Assembly (NCBI GenBank): GCA_022419385.1 | Contig: JAJUBI010000006.1 | Span: 3,162,001-3,226,000, forward strand | Length of the DNA stretch: 64,000 bases | Origin: Paraconiothyrium sp. Pb-2020 | Lineage: Eukaryota; Ascomycota; Dothideomycetes; Pleosporales; Didymosphaeriaceae | Direction of reading: 5' to 3' | Shown: piece by piece, positions 45,600 to 57,159 of the stretch | How the letters are laid out: the number at the start of each line of letters is the position of its first letter | Numbering within the stretch: the stretch's first letter is position 1 | Program-made: the position numbers and the translations under genes | Notes under the pieces: model-generated | Seen by the model: only the letters and a program-made list of their open reading frames with translations | Told to the model about the DNA's origin: nothing | The model's database searches: none

Positions 45600-46560
45600 A
45601 GCATTGCGCAAACAACATGTGTCCGCGAGTCTGCCTGAGATGTCAACCACAGATACATCGATGGAGTTCCATGCGTGTTTGGAGAAGAGGTTTAAAAATT
45701 CGCATGTGCTTGCGTGCCTGTCTCAAACTCCAGATGATGGGCGCAACATCACATGTGCGTAGGCGAGGAGGAGGACCAGAAGAATCCCAGCCAAGCGGCA
45801 TGAGTCTGTGTGTCTGTCTGCGAGACAATGAAAAGTTACGGGTGAAGACGACATGTGCGCGTGGGAGGAGTACTAAAATCTACAAAAATATCTCATGTGG
45901 TTCTCTGCCCTGCAGTCCCAGAACTACAGATCCCTGAACTCAAGGAGAATGTGTTCGTGCGTGTGGAACCCCAGTTTTTACAATGGTCGGAAAATGTGGT
46001 ACGGCGGTTCCAAAAGCAAAGCGGCTTACTTGATGCGCCGCTCTACGCGGCGAGCAAAAAAGACTGCGCTGATAACGATGTGCGTGCTCCTGAACCGGTG
46101 CTGAAATCAACCATTAGACAGCCCCGCGCGTCTCAAAACACTATCGGTATCGCAAGTGCGAACTAGACTCATTATGAGGTTTTCTTCGTCTTGCCTTGGG
46201 AAAAGGCTGTGGCATTGGGGAATGAGTGGGTTGTGGAGTAAGATCAAAATGGCGATCACAAGTCATATTTTCCCCGGCTTCAGGAGACAAAAGGCACGCC
46301 CAACTTCTCCATATGTGCTTGCGGAACAATCTCCAAAGTGAGAGGTCCAGCACGGTATGTCTGTTCTTTCAGGAGCGTAACATAAAGAGATTATGATCTC
46401 GATGACTCTTTGGCTCACCAAATGAGCAAGAAGCGGTCCCATGCGTGGACCAGTGGCTATGACTAAAAACAGCTGGTGGTCATCTCATGTGTTTGAGGAG
46501 TCTACAGGACAGGAAACATACCACAGCGAAGTATGATGTGCTTGTGGACTAGAAATAAAA
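45600..46560. repeat. Diffuse repeat-like region with recurring ATGTG(C/T) cores
   Basis: The core CATGTG or GATGTG, often as ATGTGCTTGyG or ATGTGCGyG, recurs at about 45618, 45703, 45752, 45851, 45894, 46079, 46312, 46488 and 46535. It is usually followed by G/A-rich sequence (GAGGAG-like) and then an AAAAT-type run. Spacing varies from about 45 to 230 bp. This could be a badly decayed tandem repeat or a low-complexity spacer; no sharp unit was defined. No gene was found inside. Confidence 0.35.
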
Positions 46561-46846
46561 CAAGAACTCGAATTGGCATGTCTGGTAGAGAAATTATGGC
46601 AAGGGAAGGGCTGGACTTCCAGACAACGGCGGTTACTTCCCATATTGGAGGAGCACTGAAGCTTCGAAGGGATGCATGAATCAGTAGAGCGAGAAAAGAA
46701 CCCAATTATGCTCTAGAAACGTGTTACTGGGAGTACATATATCAAGATCAAGGCGAAACGTTTCAAATTATAAGACAAATCGAAAGATGCATGTGAAGTG
46801 GACTAATGTCGGAAACAACGAACACTCCCATCAGTCATTCGTTCTT

Positions 46847-47629
46847 TTAACTCCTATCCGCACTCGCACCCATATTCGCCAAACAAAACTCCACCGCCGC
46901 TCTTACAAGCGTCTTCCAAACCTCAAACTCCATCTCGTTTCTCGGAGCGTATGCAAAAGTGTAACCCCAAGGGAGCCTCCCGCCACCACTCAACCTATGC
47001 CTCCTCCCCCATCCCGTCTCGATGACACTCTTCTGATCTCCGAGGCTCATGATCAAGTGCGTGCTACCATCTGGGGGATGAATGTGAATGATCTCTCCCC
47101 GCGTCGAACGATACACAACCGGCTTCTCGGCATCAGAAAGCGAAGCAAAGCTCTTAATGCCAACGGCGGGCACAGGGCCCTCTAGGACCGATTTCTGGGT
47201 CTGTAGGACAGTGTTATGCGACGCAACCAGAGTATCGAGATACGTATACATAGCCTGCTTCATCTTTTCGCTAGCAATGTCGCTCGTCTGTCGCTGAGGA
47301 GCCACGAAGTTCGGAATTTGCGGTGCTTTGTTTCCGGGTCGCCACTTCAAGGCGCGTGCAGCATCCTGCGGGAGGAAATGCTCTTTGTCATGGGGACCTG
47401 CCACGATGTCGATGTTGTATGGTGCAGGTACTGTAACGTCCTTGCGAGATATGCGAGTCATTTTGAGTTGTGTGTACCAGCCCCAGAAGGTTGGGGGGAG
47501 ACCGTGCGGTCCTAAAGAAACGTAGTTCCGGTAGTCTTGGTATGCAATGGTGGCGAAGATGAGGGCCAAAGCTCCGGCAGTTGCCAGAAGTGGACGCTCG
47601 GTGATAGCTGTTTGAATCTGTGCTGCCAT
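46847..47629 (-). CDS. Luciferase-domain protein with N-terminal membrane anchor
   Basis: A single exon runs to TAA at 46847-46849. The ATG at 47629 (MAAQIQTAITERPLLATAGA) gives 260 residues and puts a hydrophobic anchor at residues 12-30 directly at the N-terminus. An in-frame ATG at 47734 would add 35 residues without clear purpose. The C-terminal part (RGEIIHIHPPDGSTHLIMSL, VIETGWGRRHRLSGGGRLPW, GYTFAYAPRNEMEFEVW) matches what I know as the fungal 'luciferase domain'. That domain name comes from a distant relation and does not imply light emission; the biochemical role is unknown. The neighbour at 48053 is on the same strand. Confidence 0.75.
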   Translation of the reverse strand: MAAQIQTAITERPLLATAGALALIFATIAYQDYRNYVSLGPHGLPPTFWGWYTQLKMTRISRKDVTVPAPYNIDIVAGPHDKEHFLPQDAARALKWRPGNKAPQIPNFVAPQRQTSDIASEKMKQAMYTYLDTLVASHNTVLQTQKSVLEGPVPAVGIKSFASLSDAEKPVVYRSTRGEIIHIHPPDGSTHLIMSLGDQKSVIETGWGRRHRLSGGGRLPWGYTFAYAPRNEMEFEVWKTLVRAAVEFCLANMGASADRS

Positions 47630-48052
47630 CTTGGGGGTCACTCTTTGTGATACTTGAGTTTGGTGTATAATCGAAAAATGAATAGTGGATGCTGGATGAT
47701 CAACACATGTGCACTTGGAAGGAATGGTCGTCATTAAATACCTAGGTATACGTTAATGATGAAGGTCGTGCAGATAGTCCTTTCCTCCGACGGAGATATC
47801 TTCTCCGAGTGATTTGCTCATGTCTGACAGTAAAGTAGTGTTCATAGGATAGAGGTGTGGCTGAACGACGACACTAGAGACGATCGCATCGGAGATCGCA
47901 TCGGATCCGATATCGGAAGCCGAGCATGTTACAAACTTCGTGAAATCAACTGCGTTTCCCAGCCTTCTCCTCAAAACGCTGACTGCATCTTGACATGAAG
48001 TTCTGTAACATCTATGTACATCGGGAGAACTGGGTACCGTTACATACCCCGC
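47630..48052. other. Spacer between two minus-strand genes
   Basis: No gene seen; it includes the upstream region of the luciferase-domain gene and a short GATCGCATCGGA direct repeat near 47880-47905. Confidence 0.4.
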
Positions 48053-48625
48053 CTAACCGACCTTCTCCGAATCTAATTGCCTGATAGGAAAGTTCACGCT
48101 CTCAAGGTTAGTCTTTCTAACTTCGTGGCCGTGCGCAGCCTGCACAAGTCCATCTAACCAATCTTGATGCCCTAATAGCATCACATTTGGTGCGTCCCTC
48201 GCCCATTGTTTGAATATCGGCCCGTTTTGAACCTCTTGCGTCAAGATCCTAACCCTATTCTTCTCGAGTTCCTCAACAATCCAAGCATGATACACCTCCA
48301 GCCCATCGTCGGTCGTGCTGTGCCAGGCAATTCTTCCAGCGGTACCCTGCTTCGGCACAACCGATTCCGTAATGGTGCAGGTGAGAGGAGGGAATCCGAA
48401 CGTGCTGAATTTGAAGACCTTGCCTTCTTTCAGATAAGGACCAGATTCGGGCTCTGTGATTTGTGCGCAATTCTTGTAGTAAGATTTCCACTTCGAGATG
48501 TCGGCAAGGAGCTCCCAGATTTGTTGTGTGGAAAGGTCACGTGCGATGACTTCATTCGAAACGAAATTGTCCGTAGTCCCCGGCAAGAGATGTTCTGGCC
48601 AGATGATGCTCGACTGAGTCGCCAT
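48053..48625 (-). CDS. START/SRPBCC-like (polyketide cyclase-type) protein
   Basis: A single exon; ATG at 48625 gives 190 residues (MATQSSIIWPEHLLPGTTDN). A further in-frame ATG at 48715 would add 30 His/Ser-rich residues and is not favoured. The pattern EVIARDLSTQQIWELLADIS followed by KWKSYYKNC is the typical first helix after strand 1 of the SRPBCC fold. FKFSTFGFPPLTCTITE, RIAWHSTTDDGLEVYHAWIV and RVRILTQEVQNGP form the long curved strands, and WLDGLVQAAHGHE the closing helix. Such proteins bind hydrophobic ligands in a cavity; many fungal members are uncharacterised. Ligand and role are unknown. Confidence 0.7.
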   Translation of the reverse strand: MATQSSIIWPEHLLPGTTDNFVSNEVIARDLSTQQIWELLADISKWKSYYKNCAQITEPESGPYLKEGKVFKFSTFGFPPLTCTITESVVPKQGTAGRIAWHSTTDDGLEVYHAWIVEELEKNRVRILTQEVQNGPIFKQWARDAPNVMLLGHQDWLDGLVQAAHGHEVRKTNLESVNFPIRQLDSEKVG

Positions 48626-50782
48626 TGGAGAGGAGTATTTGTGGTGAGTATCGTACGTTGGGGACGTGGAGTTAACACTGCCTTGGGTGGAGGAGTAATG
48701 ATGTACGACATGCATTTATCCGAAGAGTGGGGCTTGTACTAAAGTATACTAAAGTACAATAAGATACCCACCTCGCAGCTTGATCGATACCTAGCACAAA
48801 ATTAGAAGTCTCGAAAGTGCTCGTACAACATAGCACCATTCTTATAGAATGCACATCAAAGAGATGTTGCAGGTACACATGTGCAGCTGTTGTTCGGCCT
48901 GTACGGTACTCAAGCTCAAGCTCGGCTATAACGACCATTTGGGAACTACGCTGGCGCAGCTGGGTAGGGGCGATTGCCGAATCGGCGCTACTGGCGGCAA
49001 CGCAACCTGGAGATCAATTCTCAGGCTGCTGTATCTCTCAGAAAAGATCAGTTGAAGGGCCATGTCAAGCGCAGCAAAAATCAATTGAGCGAAGGCCGTT
49101 TACAATGTTTTCCTGCACCCATCAGTGGGCTTGCGCTCAACAATGGCTCTGTCCATGTCTTGATCCGGCCTCCTGACAATCGCATCAGGTATACGATGAA
49201 GTCTGATATGCGAAGCAAGTGGTGGTCGTGCGCGAGCAATGTGGTACGACGTATGAGACCAGGAAATTGCGTGAACCCCGAAAAGGCTACACCATTTCTT
49301 GGAGAAACATCATCAAGGATACCCGAACGCTTTAGCTCGCTCTCACGACGAGATCCAAGGAACATACGTCTCTATTACGCCCAAATTGCGCTTGATTGGG
49401 AACCAGAAGACGATGACCCGAACTAGTACAATTGGACTCATGCTCGAAGATAGCTCTAACCACACAGTTCATGTTCGCCCCTCATTGGAACATCTGCATC
49501 CGCGGTTGTCACTTCGGCCATTCAAAGCTCTTAGCGGGATCCACGTCACCAAAGATCGTTGGAACCCTTGCGTACTCGATATCTTCGCTGAGTCTCGCTG
49601 TGGTATGTCTATCTGCGGCAATGTTTAGTGAAGGTTCCGGTAGAGGCCGGTAGTACTCACAAGTCTGTCACTATCTGCGTTGTTCAATTGTGACACTGGC
49701 TTCATACGGTTATAGCTATATTAGTAGTTCTACGTTTCTTCGCTGGCGTCTTCACAGCGGGGAGCCTGTCCAAGGACTCAAAGATTGCTGACTGACTCGC
49801 GGGAAGCAGAGAAGCAATATGGCCCAATGTCACTGTATGCTGCAACACCGTTTCAAGGGTAGAGCGTACGCTCCCCCCAATTCTCAAACTTTCCTTAAGG
49901 CACGAAAACCAGCAGTAGGATAGTTACTTATTGCTAGCATGACGCATACTGTCGCCTGGCGGTGGGGATATGGTCTACCGTCTTCATCATGGTCATTTGA
50001 GTAGAAGACTTAGCATCTCTTCATTCGATTTCATACAAGCCAGTGATGTTGCGTCACAGAGCGCTACAGCAGGGCCTAACGCTTCCTCATCCCCGCTTAG
50101 GAAACAAACATGATTGTTGACTATAGAGATTGATGTTTGAAAGACAGCTTGTCAAGTCACCTGGGGCGAGTATCCTATTTGTACCAAAAGGTTCGGCTGC
50201 AACTAAGAAGAGGAGGTGGCTACAAACGAGCTTGTTGAGAAATGAGCGAGAGATCGAGCCTGAAACCCGCTCTAATACAAAGTCTCGCTCATCGATCTTT
50301 CCAATCGGAGATCATCCTAGCCCTGTTCGTGCAATGCCGTGCGGCAATCCCGCGGCGAAAATTTATCAAGATCCAACCGGGTTGAGTAAATGGATCCTGT
50401 GTCCTCGTTCGTGTGAAGAGCACTCGGAATATTGAAGGTTTATACAAGCAGTCTTGCCGCCTTTTTGTCACAGGGCGCTCCACTCCAGCGCTTTTGACAG
50501 CAAGTGATGCTGGCCGCAGGTACGAAGGCTAGATATCGTTAATTTCGCGGACAGATACGATATAAGGTAAGGCAACACAGTGCATCACGCAGCATATTGG
50601 TGTTTGTCGCTTCTGCACGTTGGTGATGTCAAACTCCGCCCGATGCGATACCTGACCAATCGGTCACGTGGCAGTTGACCGCCCTAGCTGTAACAGGTTA
50701 AAGCGTTCGCGCCTTGAACAAACAAACAGTGTATACTGCGCATTGCAAGAAAAAAGTCTCGCCGGCAACCTCAACTCCCAAG
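48626..50782. other. Long gene-free stretch upstream of the 2EXR gene
   Basis: No gene accepted. A plus-strand frame of 150 codons (48974-49426) begins at a TTG and has no family resemblance. A minus-strand 48-codon stretch ending at 49993 looks coding in composition (AVALCDATSLACMKSNEEML) but has no start or recognisable family. CACGTG occurs at 50665-50670 about 115 bp before the 2EXR gene. Confidence 0.45.
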
Positions 50783-51691
50783 ATGCCTCCGAAAGATCCT
50801 CGTCCGTTTCGCTTCTTGGATCTTCCCAAAGAATTGCGGCTTATGGTGTATGAGCGGCTTACCATCCGTCGCGTCAAGATCGCAGTCAACCTCAAGGAAA
50901 ATCTTTGTGATGGCAGACCCAAGATCTTTATCTACAGCGAGACCGCGCCGACTGGGATCCTGGCAACTTGCCGTCAAGTGCATCAAGAGGTAAGATTCGC
51001 GCGTACCGATGAGTACGGACAAAGTGCATTTCTCCTATATCGTGAGCTGCAGCTAATGAAACGAATTCAAGGCATCTCCATACCTGGCGAAACTGAAGGC
51101 CGAGATCATGCAGTACCAGCCCAACATCGACCTTCACTGGGACTACCCTGAGTTCCTGTATTCCCTCCGCGAAATCGTGCATCCTTCGGGTCCATCGATC
51201 CCCAGCTATCTCGTTCAACAGCGGGTAGGTAAACATTTGGTTGGAACGGTTGGCATTGCACATTGATAAACATGTCCTAGCTTCATGAGTACTTCCCCTC
51301 CATCCATCCCGCCTCTCACCGCGCAGTGGTTCAATTAGTCGAACGTATAGCTAGTTTCCGCACGATTACGGTCGGTCATCCGGTGCCTATCTCGATGCGG
51401 GTGGTCTATATCTCGGGCGACGCTTTCAAGGTCTACAAGGTGAGCAGCTCGACACACTTTGCCTTCTACCGTCTGCTCGATGATTGTGAGTGGAACCATA
51501 AACGCGAGCGGAACTTGTACCTTGGTCTGGACGCCCCTGGGCCTGCAACACACTCAAGGACACCTCACAGTATCACCTTCGTGCGTGGAGCGTCTGTGTA
51601 CGCCGTTAATATCGATAATGTGCTCGATGAGACGACAGAGTCACAGGATTGGTTCGTATTGCGCACCGGCGACGGAAGTGGATCGAACTGA
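50783..51691 (+). CDS. 2EXR-domain (F-box-like) protein
   Basis: Three exons: 50783-50989, 51072-51224 and 51281-51691, giving 256 residues. The N-terminus FRFLDLPKELRLMVYERL is the 2EXR motif, named for two conserved E-x-R signatures, and is followed by TAPTGILATCRQVHQE, the second conserved block. Exon 2 begins ASPYLAKLKAEIMQYQP. The rest is a mixed alpha/beta region with no catalytic motif. 2EXR proteins are abundant in Pleosporales and related fungi and are weakly related to F-box proteins, but few have known functions. There is no signal peptide. The gene looks intact. Confidence 0.8.
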
Positions 51692-52802
51692 TATTATGAT
51701 TCTTGTCTACGAGCTTCTACTGCACGAATGCTGTTAGGCAATCTGGAGCCAATTCTTGTGTAGTTGCTAGCGCCACGGAGTTACGCTGTCTGAGTATACG
51801 GACCCCGATGGGGGACCATGTATTAAGTTCGTCAAACATGCATGCGAGTAGTTCCTTGGTGTACACAAAGCCTTGTTCTTGTTCTTGGTGTTGCATTGCA
51901 CTCTTTCCCATGTAGTGTTTAGTCGAGCAGTCCGTAGACCCAAGAACTCGCTTCTCTCACCAAGTCCAACTGCTTCCTAAGCAAACAGGTGACAATGCAT
52001 TTATGTCTCTCCCAAATGAACCGCGGTTGGGCGCAGCGGTCGTCATGTTCCGTTTTCGGGCTCGTTTTGGTGTTTTGTGATCTTGGGGCCCCAAGTTGAT
52101 CTTCGGTAATCATAATCCTTTGCACCGTAAAGAGAGCGTAGGGAAAGCTGTAAGGCTGGAAGCCAAGAGGACGAAGAACCTCATTGTGGAAGCGATGAGC
52201 CGTATGAATTTGCGAAGTCAAGCGAATTGCGAGAGCCGAGGACCTCGTGCGTTGGTCAAATTGAAGACTGCAGTCTGCGAGAACGGTGAGCGTGAAGTTC
52301 GCGGCTGGACAGGGATTGGGTACCACGTCGGCTAGCATGCAAATCTAGGTAAGAGAGTTTACAGTTAGGTCTATGATACTGAACTCTGACTGGAGCGTCA
52401 CATGCCGCATGTCGGGTAAATGTAAGCTGCTGGCATGGGGTGCCGCGGCGATTCGCACCTCTACTGCAACATTTTCAATACCCACGCCACGATATAGTAT
52501 TATGAGTTCACAAATGTACGATAGAGTGATTCAAGTCAGGATAGACCAAGAGTTTCTAATCTTATCTTTGTATCGGTCACTGTGTCTTGTTTGGTGATAT
52601 TATGAGCATCTGTAGGGCGATTAATATTTGTTAGCATGGATTCACGTTGAGAGCTTTGAATGAGATTTGAATGACAATGAGCATTTGTGCCTACAACGAT
52701 TCAGTGAGCACCAAGTAATGTAATGGGTAATGGTTAGAACCTCTAACCAATACCCAACTAAGCCCCCTTGCACTCACCAGTACGCCTCAACAATCAGACA
52801 TA
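51692..52802. other. Gene-free stretch
   Basis: A 139-codon ATG frame on the minus strand (51919-52338) has no recognisable domain and is not accepted as a gene. Otherwise nothing is seen. Confidence 0.45.
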
Positions 52803-54417
52803 CTACAAAGGGTTCCCCGTAAAGTTCGTAGCAAGCAGGTCCTTATTCCCAGGCACAATAAAAGGCTTCACTTTCGGTAGCGTGTCCAAAAACGCATCCT
52901 CGACCTTCAAGTGATCCTTCACAACTTGTTTAGGCGTAATCCCCAGCCACTGATTTACGCTAATATCCGCGTAACGCGAAGCCCGCAGCACCTCCAGGAA
53001 AATGAGCGTTTCATTGCCAGTGTTCTCGAGGTAGTGCGCGTTCGGTACGGGCACGTAGCCCACGTCGCCGGCGCTGAAGTCGAAGGTACGCGACGAGGAG
53101 GGGGCTTGGTAGACGGTGAGGCGGGCTTGGCCCTGAATGAAATAGGTCTGGAGAGTCAGTGGAAGTCGGGTTATAGCATGAAGAGGCCTGCATACCCATT
53201 CATCGGACGTGGTGTGCCAGTGCATCTCGCGCATCGCTCCAGGTTCGACGGTGACTAGGGCGGCGGAAAAGCCGCTGGCGATAGGGAAGGTCTCTGGGTC
53301 TAGGATCTTAATGCTTCCTCCTGGGACACGGTAGGGCTAATAGTTCTCGTCAGTGCCGTGGAAGGTCAACAAGGCGGTGGATAGTTACCTGCTGTTCAGA
53401 CCAATGGAAGCTGTAGGTATTTTCCTTAGGAATTAATCCCGCAGGGCCGGTTTGGTTCTGTTTTTCGATGTCTTCAGGCGCTGGGGTGCCGGGGAAGATC
53501 CAGAGTTGCTTATCTGGGGCGTTCTTGAACGTGTCCAGCGAAGTGCGGAAGTTCTTCGCCACAACGGTCTCGGGAGTCCGGTCGATGAGCTCAGTGATCA
53601 GAAACGTGTTCTCTTCGGAGAACGCACCATCGGAAAAGACCAATAGAAACTCGCAGCCATTCTCAAAAGCCTGAATGGAATGTGGGATACCTGCGGGGAA
53701 AAACCAGACATCACCCTCGGTCACATCATCAATGAAGTTTTGGCCGTCCTCATTGACAGCGGCTATACGAGCACTACCATTGAGCATCAAGGCCCACTCA
53801 GCTGACTTATGCCAGTGGAGTTCGCGGTAAGCATTCGGTGACAGTCGCATGTCTACACCTGCCATGGCCGTAGCGATGGGAAGCTGATCTTGGTTTTGAT
53901 TTCGGGCCCATCCGGCACCTGCGAGGCCGTGGCGATTGTGAGATAAAGCAAAAGGCCATTTGGCGTTCGCGACGTCGCCAGAGTCGGTGCCCGGCGGAAT
54001 GAAGAGATCGCTGTTGAGGCGATCGTATGCCTCCGTCCTGCACGACTGTGTCAAATTACGTTCTATATGTCACGCTATGGAAAAGGCTTACCTCGGTCCA
54101 GGATCGGTAGGGCCAGTTGTTCCACCCCGGATAGGCTGTGGATTCTTGACTTTGGAGAGGTCGATGAAGAGGCCTAGGTCCGCATCTTCCGACTGGCCAG
54201 GTGCAAGTTCGAATTCATCTGGTGGGATCTCTGTGGATGGAGATTTCGAAACATGATTCGACGAGTCGTATCCCACTAAATCTGGAGATGGTCGCAAACT
54301 GCCTGAAGCTCCAGGGGGCCCAAAAACGGGGTCGACGGCGCTAGAAGAAGCTTGAGGAGCTGGAGCTGCCCATGTCTGCGAAATGCAGATGAGTAGTGAG
54401 GCCTGTAAGCTCTTCAT
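52803..54417 (-). CDS. Secreted bicupin oxalate decarboxylase
   Basis: Four exons: 54417-54092, 54037-53389, 53336-53196 and 53147-52803, giving 486 residues. A signal peptide (MKSLQASLLICISQTWAAPA) is followed by a Pro/Ser-rich propeptide-like stretch. Cupin 1 carries the metal motif RELHWHKSAEWALML and later FPAGIPHSIQ; cupin 2 carries REMHWHTTSDEW, joined by splicing to TYFIQGQA, and VPNAHYLEN. Both cupins thus keep the HxH, Glu and distal His manganese ligands. The enzyme converts oxalate to formate and CO2 outside the cell. Fungi use it to control oxalate level and pH. No transporter or formate dehydrogenase gene is adjacent. The call is firm at family level. Confidence 0.92.
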
Positions 54418-56096
54418 TATGAAGCTTGTAAGAAGAAAATCTTGAGCAAAGGGTCTTGTGTGGTCTGCCGAAAGACTTTCTGAGGAAGGCGCAGGACGAT
54501 GTATGCTGCACCTGCTTCTAGTATTTATACTCACATCTTGTAAAAAGGAGGAGTCTCGGGGCTGTTTGCGCCCCTCGGTGCCGAGTTTCCGCCACGCTCG
54601 CATATGCTCGGACGGACTCGATCCCCATGATCTGGAGTCATCTCCATGATACTCCCAGTAGGAGATTGCAAGGTATAGGCCCAACGCTGAGATGAGCGCT
54701 AATGGGATCCATCCAGGATGCAGGCGGTGTAAGGTTTAGACTGGCCAAAACAAGATTGGGCACAGATGATCGCAATGTTGTGGAGAAGTGGGAGTAGCGG
54801 TTGCTGGTGCGTTAGCGAAGTCATAGTAGCAAGCGTGATAATTATAGCAGTGCCAATTGAAACGATCCTTGCTCAAGGTATATGGTGATGATTATGATGC
54901 AATCAGCAGATTTGTACACCTACCTGCCTGGCGCCTTGCTTAGCACTATGGGCTCGTCGATGATGCATTCGCCCGAGTGACCTAGGCATACCTGTTGAAC
55001 GATTCCCCTTATTTAAAGTGTTGCGTCAGCAGACGATAGTGTCCCTACCAAAAACGCAGATTCTGGAAAGGCGCGGGCCGAAAGCTTCCTACAAAGCACC
55101 AGGTACAGCATCCTCGGCATGTTTGCAGATATCTGCCGCAGCACTCGTCCCACCTACCAAGGCATCGTTATCCTGGCCGCGTGTCGATGACTGGGATGTA
55201 GACCAGGATTCAGTCGAAGTAGTCTGCTTAGGATAGACTACCTACCATAGTAGGTACGCTTAGGCCTTTATTCGCATTGTTTACTGTTTCTTGCACGATT
55301 CACGGCAAGGTTCTTCCGGGTATCAAGCTTTCAAACAAGCTTCCTAAGCATTACAACTAGCTCCCCACAGCCTAGCCGATACAATCTAGATCCATGTTAG
55401 CTTGTCTGATAATATATGACACATGCACCATTGTACCATGCTCTGGACGTAAGACAAAGCGGCCTTCAAGCCCATAGGCTGGCCTGACACTTACCATAGG
55501 TAATCATTCACATGCATCCAGTTAATACGTGTAGGAGGTAGCGCCTGAGGTGCTCTTGCAAGCAGAGCCTCATTGTCCGCGCGCGGAGATAAGGCACGGC
55601 CCTTGCCGAGCTATCCGCAAAGCGTTGTAGATCGCACTTCGGTCCTCATCTCCGACCTTCACGGTCAACATAATTCGCGCAAACGGTCAGAAAGCTTATG
55701 GATGCCCCGTATTTAGCGCCACCTCCACGGACGCCACGGCAAACGGGTTCAGCCGCGCAGCCATACGCTCTGAATCGAGTGTGGCGCGTTTCATCGGGAG
55801 AAAAAGTAGGTGCCGAACCGATTCCAAAGTATGCCTGCAATTGTGCAAGGCTATGTAAATTAGATCCGAGGGAAGGTGCTTGTCTCTCCTGCCAACGTGA
55901 AGACCGGCGATACAGTACCAGCCAATAAACATGGAAACGTGTAGTGGCTGGTGTACGATCGGTCGAGGCTGGTGGGGAGGCGACATATCGGAGACGGGCA
56001 GGAGAGACCAGGGTTGGGTAGTTGGCATGCTAAGATGGGAGAGTGCCGCGGACTTGCTGGCGGGGAATGTTTGAAGTGTCTCCAGCAACGTCTACG
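54418..56096. other. Gene-free stretch upstream of oxalate decarboxylase
   Basis: The left end is the oxalate decarboxylase promoter. Short open frames between 55000 and 55950 have no family resemblance. No gene seen. Confidence 0.5.
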
Positions 56097-56154
56097 ACAC
56101 ACGATCATAGGACCTGGAAAAGTGGACTTCCGTCCGCTCAGTCCTACACAAGCC
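56097..56154 (+). pseudogene. 5S rRNA 5'-half fragment (relic)
   Basis: The stretch starts exactly at the 5S 5' end (ACACACGATCATAGGACCTG against ACATACGACCATAGGACACT) and continues through GACTTCCGTCCGCTCAG to ACAAGCC, covering about the first half of 5S with roughly a quarter of positions changed. The internal control region beyond that point and the 3' stem are absent, so it cannot be a working gene. Confidence 0.75.
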
Positions 56155-56314
56155 TCTCGCGACAATGAATTGACCGAAACTAAGCAAATCCCTTTGTGCA
56201 ATATTTGTAGCAGAGCATAAGGCACCTTGAGCCTCGCTCTCCCCGTCATCCCTCGATCCACCGCCCTCTCCACCTGCTCCACAAGGCCTGTGTCAAGCTC
56301 ACAGACTTGACGGA

Positions 56315-56662
56315 ATGCTTACGCTCCGGTACCGACACGAACACAACTGCCAAGGCTGGTACCGCATAGAGAAGGATCTATATTTACCCACGTCAGACAA
56401 CAATGCCTTCATTCACGTTGCGCATGCCAGAGAAGAAAACTTGAGCGCTGCAAAATGTGTCATTACGGATGTGCATATTGGCACACCGCATCACCCAAGT
56501 TTGACATGGGAAGAACGCCCGCCCGGCCTTTGGGTTCAGAAGAAGCAAATTCGTCAATGGCAGCAACGCATATGTTACAAGCGTGGACGTCTTGTTTGGA
56601 TCCAATGCTGCAGATCTGTGCTCTCAATGGACGATGATTTTATCGACACATGTGCGACCTAA
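56315..56662 (+). pseudogene. Fragment resembling the N-terminal domain of DCR2-type phosphatases
   Basis: A 115-codon frame from ATG 56315 to TAA 56660-56662. It reads RIEKDLYLPTSDNNAFIHVA, then KCVITDVHIGTP, then LTWEERPPGLWVQKK. I recall this combination from the N-terminal region of fungal DCR2-like metallophosphatases (a leader before the phosphoesterase domain). The frame then degenerates and stops; no phosphoesterase motif (such as GDxxH) is found downstream before the SDR gene. It is therefore best seen as a surviving piece of a lost gene. It could instead be a short real protein. The family call is from memory and only moderate. Confidence 0.45.
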
Positions 56663-57159
56663 AGGACAGTACTTCAATGATGAACAACATTCACCTCCGC
56701 CTCCTTAGTGCAGTATAGTATGGTAAACCGACTGTTTCCCGCATAGAACGCTACTTATACGGATGAGCTACTCCCCACATGAAGTAAGTTAGGTGCCAGT
56801 TTCCAAAATTAGTAACAGCCTTTCTTGCATTCTGGGTCGCGCATTGTAAACGCAGTGACGAAAGCGGGGTAAAAAGAAGACAAAATCTCATCCTTGATCG
56901 AATAAAACCATGCAAACTGGCTGAACACTTTAGAAGCTGTATGGTTTCGGACTAGAACATTGAGTCTCCGGACATGAGCTTTCGCAGAGATGTGCGATGG
57001 AAAGTCGGCGTTTTCGCCGAATGAACCTCGGAGCAACGGCCGTGCTTCCCCACTACCCCTCATCATACATCTACGAGTGTTAGCGGAGATGCCCGCTAAT
57101 ACTTGTTCGTTACCTCAACTACTCATATTGATTCAATCTTTCAATTATACGTGCCCACC
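56663..57159. other. Spacer upstream of the SDR gene
   Basis: No gene seen; an 85-codon minus-strand frame here has no recognisable feature. Confidence 0.45.

Noticed and set aside
48974..49426. Plus-strand frame of 150 codons
   Set aside because: It starts at TTG, lacks an early ATG, and shows no domain or splice context.
51919..52338. Minus-strand ATG frame of 139 codons
   Set aside because: There is no family resemblance and no supporting context; length alone is not enough in GC-rich DNA.
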